This document shows, in pieces, positions 21,281 through 33,059 of a stretch of DNA of 64,000 bases. Origin of the DNA: Gnetum montanum. Lineage: Eukaryota > Streptophyta > Gnetopsida > Gnetales > Gnetaceae. The notes under the pieces were generated by a model. The model did not search any database. It worked only from the letters and a program-made list of their open reading frames with translations, and had not been told where the DNA came from. The first letter of the stretch is position 1. Each line of letters starts with the position of its first letter. A program made the position numbers and the translations under genes. Location: positions 185,433 through 249,432 of the forward strand of contig MNCI01016273.1 of NCBI GenBank assembly GCA_015680685.1. Direction: 5' to 3'.

Positions 21281-22572
21281 TGAAACACCATAAAATTCTG
21301 AGCTTAGTACTTCTTCAACAAGAATCGAGCTAAGTCATGACGTTCCCCATCATGAATAAAGTTTGAGGGCCCCATAGATAGCTTCAAGCAGAGTCGAACT
21401 CAACAAGGAGTAGTTCCATGGGACCCACAGACAACAACGACGACATGACAACTTCGGAGCTAAGGATACTTAATCTTCACTAACTATGCATTCACAGCGT
21501 ACACGCACAACATACACACCTCACATGTACGCTCAGCAAGTATGACTAATGTATACGCCAGGCATGCAATCCCTGAAGACAGCATGGAAACATCACTTCA
21601 GAGCAAGATTTGGTACAAGGCATCAACTCACACGAACAGAGCTGTCATCAGGTGCCAAAATCATGCATTCTAGAGTTGGAGGTCACACACCAATCAAAAC
21701 TCTCCAGAAACATGTCAAATCAAAGTCAACCAAGTTGGAGGTCTACAAGCAGCATCTTCATGGCATCAGAATTCAAATCTGAAGGCCGAAGGACTTCTTT
21801 TGCTTTGATGAAGTCTGCACACCAAGGTCATACGTCCAACATGTATATGCTGGCATACAGTGGCATACGCTGGCATGCAGCACGTTGTATACTTGTACAA
21901 TTTCATTCTTTTGCACCTAGTCAACACACCACATGTCACCTGACCCAAGTGTACAGCACTTCACAGATAATCATCCCCTCTCAAAACCCGAGTCCCACGT
22001 CTAAACTTGTATAAAAATCCCAATTTTTCATTAAACCGGGGTTGGCAATTTTGGAGCAAAAAACCAGAGAAAAAAAAAGAAACAAAGACGCTAAGAAACT
22101 AGAGCAAAAACCCTGTACACTGGATCTCGACCCTGCACACTAAGCATATAGCCTTTACCTTGTGCCTGCAGTTGAACCCAACACACAGTCATCCTTGCAT
22201 CCACCGGGGCTATTCGTCTGCCTTGTGTCAGAGTCACAACTACGTTAGACCGGTGCATTGTAACTCTCATTTTGCAATCATATTGCTACATTTCTTTGCT
22301 AAAATTTGTTACAGTTTTTCTTTCATTGTTGCATGTTTACTATTTACGCTCCGTTTTACATTTGTTACGCCGTTTACATATAACCCAATGTACAGTATAT
22401 CGGTGTACGTTTGGCGAAATCCTTTCTTGATCCGCATGCGGACCACTCAAGGTACTCTACCTTCGTTAATTCCAGCTTGCCCTCAAGCGAAGGTAGGGTC
22501 TTCTATACGTGTCCAGAGATCTCCAGGTTTCTGTTTCATTCCAGTCGGAGACTGACGATTTCGGACGGTACA
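21281..22572 (+). repeat. Element 1 3' LTR (1292 bp)
   Basis: Starts TGAAACACCA and ends GGACGGTACA, as the 5' LTR does. It lacks the approximately 143-bp GTATACGCCCAGC block and a 16-bp stretch present in the left copy. Many TACGC words of the left LTR appear here as TACAC or TATGC, consistent with CpG decay. TATA box at 22010-22017. Confidence 0.92.
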
Positions 22573-22577
22573 ATTAC
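22573..22577. repeat. Target-site duplication ATTAC, right copy of element 1
   Basis: Identical to 3845-3849. Confidence 0.93.
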
Positions 22578-23830
22578 CTCTTTCACTTACTCCTCTTGCT
22601 AATATGAATTCTTGGTTGGCTACTTGTTGGTTCCATAAGAGGGTAATTTCTCTTAGCTATCTACATTTGTTTGACCAATGGATATCTTAGAAAATGTTTG
22701 ATAATTTGGATGGGGTGTATACAACAATGCATTATTGTTTTAATTAAATTTATAATTTTATTTACCATTATTTATATTTAGATGCTTTAATTTAAAGTAT
22801 TTTTCATGGCCTTTGTTGGACTAATGGATTAAGACTTTTTCCTTATAAGTTGCATATTCTATTTTAGCTTGTTCACAACTACTCAATCATTGTCAATTAA
22901 TGCAAAAGGTTTTGGTACAAGTAGAAATGAAAACAATTTTGGATGTCCTCCTTTAAGTGAATATGCATAGTTCCTAATTTACCTAAAATTTAGTAGTTTC
23001 TTTTGTACCTCCTTCATTAGGATTTACCTATTGGCAAACACCTTAAACATCTTAAGGTTCAGATTCTTGTTTGCCCTCTCTATTGAGCTATAGATGATTT
23101 TATTTATGTCTTTTCGAATGTCTTTTTATTCAACACACTTGGATCTAGGCATACAAAGTTATTGCAAATTGTTAGCTATCTCAAGATTATGCTTTTTTTT
23201 TTTAGATTTTTGCTATGAATTTCAAATTTGTTTGGAATTTTATAACGCATGATGTTTTCTTTTATATTTAGAAGTGTAGATGCAATATCATTTTTTTAAA
23301 AAAATAGAGTATTCAAATATTTATCATTTAAATATTACAAAGAAATCATAAATTTTCTACCTTGTCCATTTTCAAATTATATCCCAAGCTTCAAAAATTC
23401 AATTAGAGATTAAGTAGTTGATTCATCTTTTATAGCTTTGGTTCATATTTATGAGTGATGGAGGCTCCAATGCAAGTAACTTTATTTAGCATAGGTCTCT
23501 ATAAGGAATCCCTTATTTTTAATTTTAGTCATCATCTACTTTATTTAATTCTTTCTTCATTCTACTTGAACTAATGATTATAGTTGGTCTTTGACAATGA
23601 GTATATTTTTAAAAGGGTGCTTCTTTATTTTTTTATTAGCCTAATTTTAAGGGTAACAACTTGAGTAGATATTCCCAAACCATGGGCCTTTTCTTTCTTG
23701 TTGTTTCTATCTATCATATCAAATGGTACATTTTGTATTTTTTACCTTATTTATTTATTTTGTTAAATGATATGTGTGTATTTGATGCTCTATTTTGATT
23801 AATAAAACTTTTTTGGGGGGTCCAACACCC
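22578..23830 (+). pseudogene. Old degenerate LINE, 3' remainder
   Basis: Continues the LINE interrupted at 3845. Right after the TSD the plus strand reads LSLTPLANMNSWLATCWFHKR, in keeping with the post-RT region of a LINE. No frame stays open for long. The end is placed near a TTAATAAAAC...GGGGGG transition at about 23800-23830, which is uncertain. AT-rich and heavily decayed. Confidence 0.5.
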
Positions 23831-26100
23831 TCTCCTCTCCCAATAATCAATATTGCATGCTTATGTATAAGAGACCTTATATCTAGGACACACTGCATCA
23901 TGGAAGCATTTTCTAACTCAACAACAAGAAAAAATGAGAATAATACCTAGCATGAAAGACTTAGATATCATGTTTTTTCATCACATCATGTAACTATAAA
24001 ACTAAACTTTGATTATAAGGTAGGTAACCCAAAATTTAAGTGAATACATATTGTGATAAAAGATCAACAACGAATGATTCATATATATCATCATGAAAAA
24101 GAGCAAAATCATGTCTTAGTTGCATCAATATGACTAAAAGAAGACATGATAACTTTTTATTTATTAGCTTGTAAAATTGTATTTTGAGAATTAACAGAAA
24201 TTTCCACATCAATAAAAGAAGAGAAATTTCAACATTGGTTGAAGAAGTTGGGATTAATATAGAATCCTCTATAAGGGAATTTTAAATAAATTAGATCCAT
24301 TAAAGAAAAATTAAAGAGAGAAAACTAAAATCCACTAAGATAAATAAGATTCTCTAGAGAAACATGAAATCCATTAAGAAAAATCAAATTCACTAGAGAA
24401 ACAGTTGATCCTTACACCAATGAATGAATTAATAAGGTTGTTAAAAATCTTTTATTTAACAAAATAATAAGCTTGGCTTAAAGGCTTTAAAGGCTTTAAA
24501 CTTTTATCAAAATTTAACCATAATAAAGGAAAGAAACCACTTAAATGATACTCTTACAACATTACAATTGTGTCCAATTTTCTTTACAATTGGAAAATTT
24601 CACATGCAAATAATTCTTTTTATTTTAGAAAAAGTGAATCTTCTGTTGCAACACCTACCACTTGTCATTTTATATTTTCTAAAATAATTATTACATATTT
24701 TATGTGGTGAACTTGATTTCCATGCTTGCCACTAAGCTGTGATAAAAAGGAAAATTGAAGTTTAGAATTCTTTTGAATTTCAAATTGTCTTAACTCTAAT
24801 CCATCTTTTCAATGAACATTTCATGTTCTATTTAAAAGAAAACAAATCCAATGTCTTAGCACAAAACTAATTTCTTCCATTCAATACTTTTAAATGGTGT
24901 GCACAATAAAAATTCATTAGATCATTTTCACTTAAAAATATAATATGAAATTAGCCATTAACATAACTCCCTAAATATGATGTTTTCAAGATGCTTTAAG
25001 AAAAACATGTCTTGTTTGTAAAATCCTTTGTTGATTCTACTTTAATGTCAATTAAGAATCTAAGAATCATTGAATTTTGAAAAAGGTTAACTGTTAAATC
25101 AATATTAATGATCTAAATCAATATTCCATTTAATTAATTATCATTTCATCTTCTTTTGTAACTCACTTTCTAATCATCAATTTAGTTCTTTTATCTTATA
25201 TATGATGTGCTAACCATTAAGGTAGATGAAAGACGTAACAATGACTTACTATGACAAACTATTTATCTAAATATTTTTATCATGCCCTTAGATGGTACAT
25301 CTCATAACATGTCCATTGAAATCGAACTTGTGACTTGTAGACTATAAGCCACATGCTCTAAGTAAGCAATTCCTCACTAAACTTCTTTAATATGATTTAG
25401 ATTATTTCTTAAAAAAAATCTTCCAAGGCTTTTTCTCTTCTATGCATCAAGCTATTTAGAAAAGTACTTTGGTTTTTTATAAGGGAACTTCAAGCTTTCC
25501 ACTCTCTTTATCTAAGAAACATGGTTTCTTAGCAACATTATAAAATACTATGAGGTTTCTCCTTCAAATCTATGTTTCTCCAACATATTTGATTTCTTGT
25601 AACATTCACCTTACTAACGCTAGGTTAGAAAGCATTACATCGAGTATAGAAACCTTAAATGAATGGCTAGTCATGGCAAGAGAGATAAAAATGGAAATGA
25701 TCTAATATGGTAATAAAGAAGCGAAAGAATAATATGGTGATACCATAACCAAAAGAAAAAGAAAGATGTTAAAAGTCAAAGATTGTACGATATAAATAGA
25801 TTTTATAAATATAATAGTAAAATGAAAAATACAACTAAATTGAAATTGATAATAGAACATATAAGTCTAAAAATGATGCATAATCATAAATATCTAGTAA
25901 TACCAAACATGTTTAGTAGTACATAAAAATAGAAAAAATAAATTATTATTATTATTATGGTTTCAATAGTAAGGGTTTCAGTGATAAGGGTTTTAGCCTT
26001 GATCTATGGTAGCAAGGTAGCATTGAACATGAATTTGATTTAAGACAATATGAAGGGTAGTTAGAAGTAGGCCATATTGATCAAAGAGATTGAGTTTTCT
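23831..26100. other. AT-rich DNA without recognised features
   Basis: No coding signal, LTR or array found on either strand. Short simple A/T runs only. Confidence 0.4.
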
Positions 26101-29100
26101 ACCAAAGAAATTTGAAACTTTTATCATGGAATCATCATAGGGAACACAAAAAACTCTATAAATGTAACTTCTTTCGAAGAAATTCCACTTGTATAATGAG
26201 AGTATATGGTTAGCAAAATGGCATTGCTAGATGGAATCCATGAATAAAATAAAGAAATTCTTTGAACGGTATTAGTCCTTGAAGAGAATATTGAAGAAAA
26301 AATGAATACTAGTGTTGCTCCAAAGGATAATGGAAAACTTTTGTTAAAATTAGTAGAACTTGAAGCCAAGGTGAAGAAAAATAAAAATGAATCTAATCTT
26401 GAAGGAATACAGACAAAGACAAAATTTGCAATCACAAAAGTTTTGAAAGAGAAAGATGAAAAAAAGTAAAAGAAAAAAATTTGCATTTTATAGGTATCCC
26501 AAAGATAGAGGGTGAAATAGATGAAATTTTATTTAATAAAGTTTGAAAAATTATAGATGACATGCATATAACATCTCCAAAAATTCATAAAGTTTTTATG
26601 GTTTCAAGTAAATGACATGAAAATCCTTGATATGTAATTGTTAAGTTTCATGATGTAGAAGATAGAGTGCATATTTGGAGACATGAAAGCCACATGAATC
26701 AAACTAAAAATGAGAAAAACATTTGAATAAATGAGGTTCTTACTCAAAAGGAACTTGTAGAAAGGACTAAATAATGAAAAAAGGATAAGGCAACTCATGA
26801 ACAGGGTTTGGTAGCATATATAAATTAAAGCAAATTGTAAACAAGGTTTAGTAGCATATATAAATGCTAGCAACATGGGATTCATTACAAGTAAGTAGTA
26901 TTCCAAAAAATATTCAAAAAGTATACAGACCCTTTAAGGTATGAATTTCTTAACATTGATGGTAGAATTACAAATAAAGTTGTTTCTCTGACTAGTATTA
27001 GCTTATTCAATAGCTTTGATATTTTTGGTTCTATTAAAACTTGGGAAGATGTTGGTTCTATAGATTTTGTGGTAGTCAGATTTATTAAATTTGTTGTAAG
27101 GAATATAAGAGTAAGATGAAGAGGTAGACCTTCTAGGATCATTGTAGTGTTAGTAAGGAAATCTCTTAAAAATTGTGTCCTTTTAAAAAGAACTTATGAT
27201 TATAAATAATATGTTTGGCTAAAAATTTTATCTCAACATGGTTATGTATTTCTTGTCATATTTTATTTTTCTCCTAGAGATGCTACATTGTATGATTCTA
27301 TAGAGTTGTCTCATATTCATTCTTTCAATTCTTAGGCTGAGATATTGTAAAATTTGCAGTAAAAGGCTTAGTATTTATTTGTGGACATTTAAATGTAAGG
27401 ATAGATTTAGAGAAAATAAAAATTATTCAATGGAAACATAATGTTAGTAGTTTAGATATTTTTGAAGATCAGAACTAGAACTGACATTCTACAAATGTTA
27501 CTACTAATAAGATGGACCAATAATTATTAGAATAAACAAAAAATTTTGATCTTCTAATTTGTAATGAACTTGCTAGATTTCCTCAATATTCATCATTTAC
27601 TTTCATAAGATAACTCTTACATTGATATGCTTTTATATTATTATGAAGATAATCATTTTTTAAGGAGTTAAAAGTTAGAGAAGATTTAGTGGAGTCTTTC
27701 GATCATTATGTTGAGTTTTTGTTGCGAATTCTAATTGTTTCTGAGATAACAAAAAATAAAAATAGAGAAAAATATCATTATAGAATCACCTCAACAATCA
27801 AGGAGAAATATTTGAATGTAGTGCATAACAAATGGACTTTTGAAAGATGATATAAGGAGATTGAACAAATTTTTCTTATAGTAGCTAAGGAAGTTATGCA
27901 TTTACAACAACAAGGTGTTTAAAATACTTGGTTTAATAAGGATTGCATGTAGGCTAGGAAGAATATTAAGAAAATAAATAAGAGTCATAAACAAAGTTTA
28001 GTTAAGACATATAAGTACTTGATTATAACCAAGAGAAAGAAATGCTTAGATAATTAAAAAAGAACCTAGATAGTTTTATTAGTGTTTTCATCATAAAGCC
28101 TCTTCATCATTTAATTTTTCTTTTGAAGATGTTTGATTATTTTACAATAAGCTATTTATAGGACAAGATTATAATTCTACTACTATTGTACAATAAGAAC
28201 CTCTTCAAATTACTCTTGAGGAAGTTACAAAGTGTAATAAAAAGCTAGAATTTGACAAAGTTGTAGATTCAGATAGTTTATATGGAAAATTATTAAAGTG
28301 GGTAGGATCTGCTATACCTAGAGAAATTTGGTATACATTAAATGTAGCAATGGAGGAAGGATAAAATCAATATTGGAAAACTAGTAAAGCTATATTTTTA
28401 TATAAAATAGGGTTAAAAATAATTTAAATATTTATCAATTGATCATTGTGAGTAATATTTTTGCTAAGTTGCTAGGTGCTCTTCTAGAAAAGAGAATCAA
28501 TTTTTTGGCTAAAGTTAACTAGGTCAGGGAAAGATATAAAGTAGGTTTTAAACAAAATCACACTACTATTGATTACTTAGTTACTTGTAGACACTGCATG
28601 AAGTTTGCAAAAATTCTTAACAAAAAAGGTTTTTATTTATTTTATTAATTTTGCAAAAGCATATGATTTAGTAATTCATACAAAGTTATGGTTTCAATTG
28701 GATAAAATTGGCCTTCCTTAAAATTTGATTACAACAACTTAACAATTATATGATGAAGTAATTTTTGAAATTACAAATAATAATTGAAAGAAAAAATTTC
28801 ATTTTATAGCAAAATTAGAGTTAATTAAGATTATCTACTTTCTCCAACTCTCCTTGGTATCCTTATTGAAGAAATGTAGGAATGGTTGTGCAACGGGCAA
28901 GATAGTCATGCTATCAAAATTGGATCCCAAGTAGTGAGTCTTATTTTATATGCAGATGATGCTACCTCAATTTCTACTACTATAGAAGGTACGAAAAATA
29001 TGTTGCAAATTTTAGAAAATTATTGTTATTCATATGGTCTACAAGTGAATGTGGATAAAACCAAATTGATGATATGGAACACAAGAAACAATTATTATAG

Positions 29101-30110
29101 CTTTCATTTTGGAGGTACCTGTGTGCAAATAGTAGATTCTTTTAAATATTTAGGTCTCATTTATATGAACAGTTACATGTGGGGAAAGTACATTAAAGAA
29201 AAAATAGCATGAGGTTTTAAGGATCTATATGCTTTCAAAAATGAGTGTAAGGATTTAGGCCTTTGGTCTTAGAACATCAAATTTATTTTTTTTTGGACAA
29301 TCATCTATTCTATCGTATTGTATGGATGTGTTTTTGGGGGACCTAAGCTCAATGCTAAACTTTGAAAAGATATTGAAAGACTACAAAAAAATTTTCTTCT
29401 TAATGAGTGATAGGTGAAGATGCAAATACTTAATGTTATTATATAAATGTGATTTATTACCTTTAGAAGTAGAAGCCTTGTATCAATTCATTACATACAC
29501 TCATATCTTACATGGCTCAAGGTAAGAAAAAATTTATAAAGCAGTTCTTGATAATTCATGAGACCATGATTGGTATTTTTAGGAGATACAATGGTTGAGA
29601 AATTGTAATATATCTTGAAAGGACATACAACAAAATCCTAAGCATATTCATCAACTAGTCAAGTAGAAGGTTTTAACATAGATATGGACTAATGTAAAAA
29701 GTAAGAGGAAATTTTATTTATACCATATTAGATCTAATAAACTAGATGTAGAAGCTTACTATCTCTTAGTTGGTATTCCCATAAACTAAGGGAATGCTAT
29801 TAGCATGCTTTACTTAGGTTCTCATCATCTTAGAATTGAAAGTGAAAGATGGATTCAACTCTATTGAGAAGAGCACATTTGTAGGTTGCGCATATCAAGA
29901 GCCCTTTAAGATGACTTACATGAGTTTCTTTCTTGTGCTACAATTACCAATTTGAAAAAAAATTATAATGTTACAACAAAAAGCCTCTATAATTTGTTTT
30001 TGATACCCCCATTGGTGCTTGGTTAATTTGTAGAGTCTATCTTTATTTTCATGAAAATGTAATATTTGTGCAATAGATCCAATGGATCTTCAAACATAAT
30101 GAAGCTTCAT
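26101..30110 (+). pseudogene. Degenerate LINE with ORF1-like, endonuclease and RT remnants
   Basis: Three blocks in the order of a non-LTR retrotransposon. First, about 26280-26780: a Lys/Glu-rich segment, then VIVKFHDVEDRVHIWRHESHM and INEVLTQKELVERTK, similar to LINE ORF1 RNA-binding proteins. Second, about 27340-27730: an APE-type endonuclease remnant (CGHLNVRID; NFDLLICNELARFPQYSSFTF; a later SFDHYVEF). Third, about 28200-29215: RT, with an FAKAYDLVIHTKL block near 28650 and the catalytic LILYADDATSIS (YADD at 28949-28960). The last block is within an open stretch 28886-29212 that ends with VDSFKYLGLIY. The endonuclease has His where the GDFN Asp should be. The clade differs from the L1-like LINE at 1-1111 and could be RTE- or jockey-like; that is a guess. 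Confidence 0.72.
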
Positions 30111-31719
30111 TTCATTTCATAAAAGTATTCAAGATCCAAATACATAATGCATGATAAAGAAATAGACTAATACATATCTAGAAATAGCATTGTATATAAA
30201 GAAAATATTAGTTTAAATGCTAGAAAGTAAATGCGCATAACATCTAAAATTTAGTAGCAAATATCAAGAGATCTCTTTGTTCCACCTAGCCCTAGCTACC
30301 AAAAAGTAAAAGAGGGAGCTAGTTCAAACTAAGTAAGAAACCTTGGCATATTCTCTAGTTGATCCAAGGGCAAGTATTATATTGGACTAAGTAAAGGCAT
30401 GATTACCTACAACCCAAGTCAATAGAACATATCACAATAAACATCATGAATCACGACATCATACATAGATGTGGACATTAAAAGAATAACTAATCAAACT
30501 AAATTCTTAACTCCGACCTATCAATTCATGAAAAATTTTGCTAGCACACACTGCACTCAGTTTTAAATGTGTCAATGGTTGTCATGAGTACTTAGCCAAA
30601 TCAAACGATCCAAATAAATAAAATGCCAAACAACCATATACATGGATTTATTAATTAATCTCAAACCAAACTACCAGTGCTAGAGGCATCATCTAGGACT
30701 CACTTTTAATGTTTTGGAGGCATCGAACAAAAGACCAATGAACTATGGATTTCCCTCAACTACAAGATGGAGCCTATAGTGAGAGTCACACTAATGCACC
30801 CTAGTGGGATGGAAAACACTAAACATCTCTAGGGAGTTCATTTCAAACTAGCCATAAAACTTGATGCTAACTTCTAAAAACCAATAACTACTTGAGCATC
30901 CAATCATATACACACCAAAATTTTATGGTGGAGGGATGTAACAGGTAAACCAACAAGTAAAAATGATCGAAAACTCCATCATGATCTAACAATCAATTCC
31001 AGGGTTAAATCCAATAATCCAAGATATGCCAAACCAACCAAAGAATATCAAATAACATTCAAAGAGACTAAAATGTATCAAACTAAGCTCCAATAGTGAT
31101 AAACACTTAAAATTGGCTAAATTATGAGACCATAATGTATGGTGTCAAATCACAACCTAACAATGAATCATGTTTTACTTAGAAAAATCATCAACAAAAA
31201 TTTATCATTTTCCACTTGAAATGGCAAAAATAGCTTAAAAGACATGACCATGACTTGTTATAGAAGATCACAACTTGATCATGACTTGTGGGATTGCAAG
31301 GTTTTAAGAAATGGAGACTAAAATATAAAATACAAAGGGAATATTTTGGGTAGATTGTGACCTCATCATGATTCATAATGGGAAAGCATAACCTAACTAA
31401 AACGTATGGTTTTAGTGCAAAAATTAACATGAAATGACTTTCAAAAAATCTCAAATTAACAAGGAACTTTGGCAACAAGACAATGATAGAATATGAAGCA
31501 ATAATAAACCTCCAAATCTATTGAAATAGTTGCAAATACTCAAACGACATGAAAAAGGCTCCAAACACTAGTCAATATAAAAAAAACCTCAGAAAGTGTA
31601 GAAAAACTTGAAGTTTTGCAAAATGAATTGAATTAATGGAGATTTAAGATAAAATGATTTTAATAACATTAAAGTGAAAGGTCAATGCATAATATCCAAG
31701 TGTAAAACAACTCATTACC
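30111..31719. other. AT-rich DNA without recognised features
   Basis: Scattered stop codons in all frames, no array and no terminal repeat. The small minus-strand ORF at 31191-31478 resembles nothing I know. Confidence 0.4.
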
Positions 31720-31724
31720 ATTAT
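31720..31724. repeat. Target-site duplication ATTAT, left copy of element 2
   Basis: ATTAT borders the left LTR. The right copy reads ATTAC. Confidence 0.65.
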
Positions 31725-32594
31725 TGATGAGTGGCAAGTTACCCCTATGCGCAACCATACAAATCACAAGTGTTCATGCACAATCTGGTTGAAATTCATT
31801 GATGGGACTAGTGATGCATCTAGATTGTTATGCCTTGATCACAATTTATTGTCTTTCCACTTAGACTAGTGGTAGCTCTGTCATGTATGGTTTAGTCTAG
31901 AGTGAGGCATATGATTCTTGATGTTGTTCAACCCTAAGCTACTCCTAATGATAATAAAGAAATTAATTGTTTAATCTAATTAACAATGGAAAGTAAAGTC
32001 TAAACTAGCTTATGTTCAATGAGTATTTATTCCTAACCTTCTGTACATGCCTTGGACTTCACATACCTACTACTAGGATTTCCAAGGGTACTATTATTGA
32101 GTGTACGAAACAATACACTACTAGATTACCAGGTAATTACACTTAAGCACTCATGATCAGTTGTACTCATTCCACTTAATGATAGGAATAATAAAGAGAA
32201 ATTAATAAAAAAATTAACTAAATAAAATAGTAAACATTTAAGTAATTAAAAATAATAATAAAGCTAAGTGGATGCTCCAATGATGGAAGTAATCTCGATC
32301 TTTATTGTTGAACATGTAACATGTCCAAGTACGTCACACTCGAATAAGGATGTCATACAATCACTTAACATCACACTACAGGCATGCACTAGAAAATAGA
32401 ATTTCTCTAAGTCTACTTAAAATCTACATGAATATACGAATCTATCAATATCCTAACCATGCAACCAAGTGTTGTATTTATAGGCTAGCATGGAAGGCAC
32501 AATATCATATCCCTAACATCAAAGGTTGTGCCTCGATATCGGATACCTAACATTGTGGTTTCAATATTAGAGCCCTACAAAACATGACTCATCA
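31725..32594 (-). repeat. Element 2 3' LTR (870 bp)
   Basis: Aligns with 40110-40986 throughout (for example GATGGGACTAGT and CTAGTGGTAGCT). U3 lies at the right-hand side because the element is on the minus strand. There, CGATATCGGATACC and AATATTAGAG words resemble decayed copies of the CGATATCG palindromes of element 3. Confidence 0.85.
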
Positions 32595-33059
32595 TACCCT
32601 CATGACTAAATGAAAACTCATCCTCAAGTTAAACTTAATTAGGAACAAGTCCTTTACAAAATATTGGAAAGGTATGGGATTATTGACTAACTTAAATAAA
32701 CACACAAATTGACTCTTCCATGTCATATTGGTGTTTTACCAAAGTGGACACAACACAATAAAACAAAAAAGATGGGGAAGCTCATGTAGTTCCTAGAGGT
32801 AGTGGCTATTTTATTGGGTGCTTCCCTTTGTTGTTAGGATTTTGGAATTTGTAGTAATTTAGAAGTGCTTGTAACTTCTCCTCCTTCATTTTTCAATCAT
32901 GTACCATTCAAGCTAATGAGCCAATGTGTGCTGGAACTAGTACATACCATGAACATGGAAGTTGTAGGAACATTTGATTTATTTTCACATACCATGCTAC
33001 AAACTACTGTCATTTCTCCTTGAAAGCTCTAGACTTTTCTTTTAGTTCATGATAATCTA

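Larger units (their letters stand above)
3850..22572 (+). mobile_element. Element 1: 18.7-kb Tat/Ogre-type Ty3/gypsy LTR retrotransposon
   Basis: Complete but decayed LTR retrotransposon with two long LTRs (TG...CA ends), 5-bp TSD, PBS, polypurine tract, and gag, protease, RT, RNase H and integrase in Ty3/gypsy order. The Tat/Ogre assignment rests on four points: great length, a gag ending in a C-H-C box of the type YDFHQCNGHGTDYC, a second archaeal-type RNase H after the ordinary one, and a long gap between protease and RT. Unusual features are the 5.4-kb module between protease and RT that holds an antisense eight-exon gene, and dense tandem arrays of two short motifs. The sense ORFs carry many nonsense codons and frameshifts, and the LTRs differ by substitutions and by two indels. 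The copy is therefore immobile by its own proteins and not recent. Confidence 0.93.
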
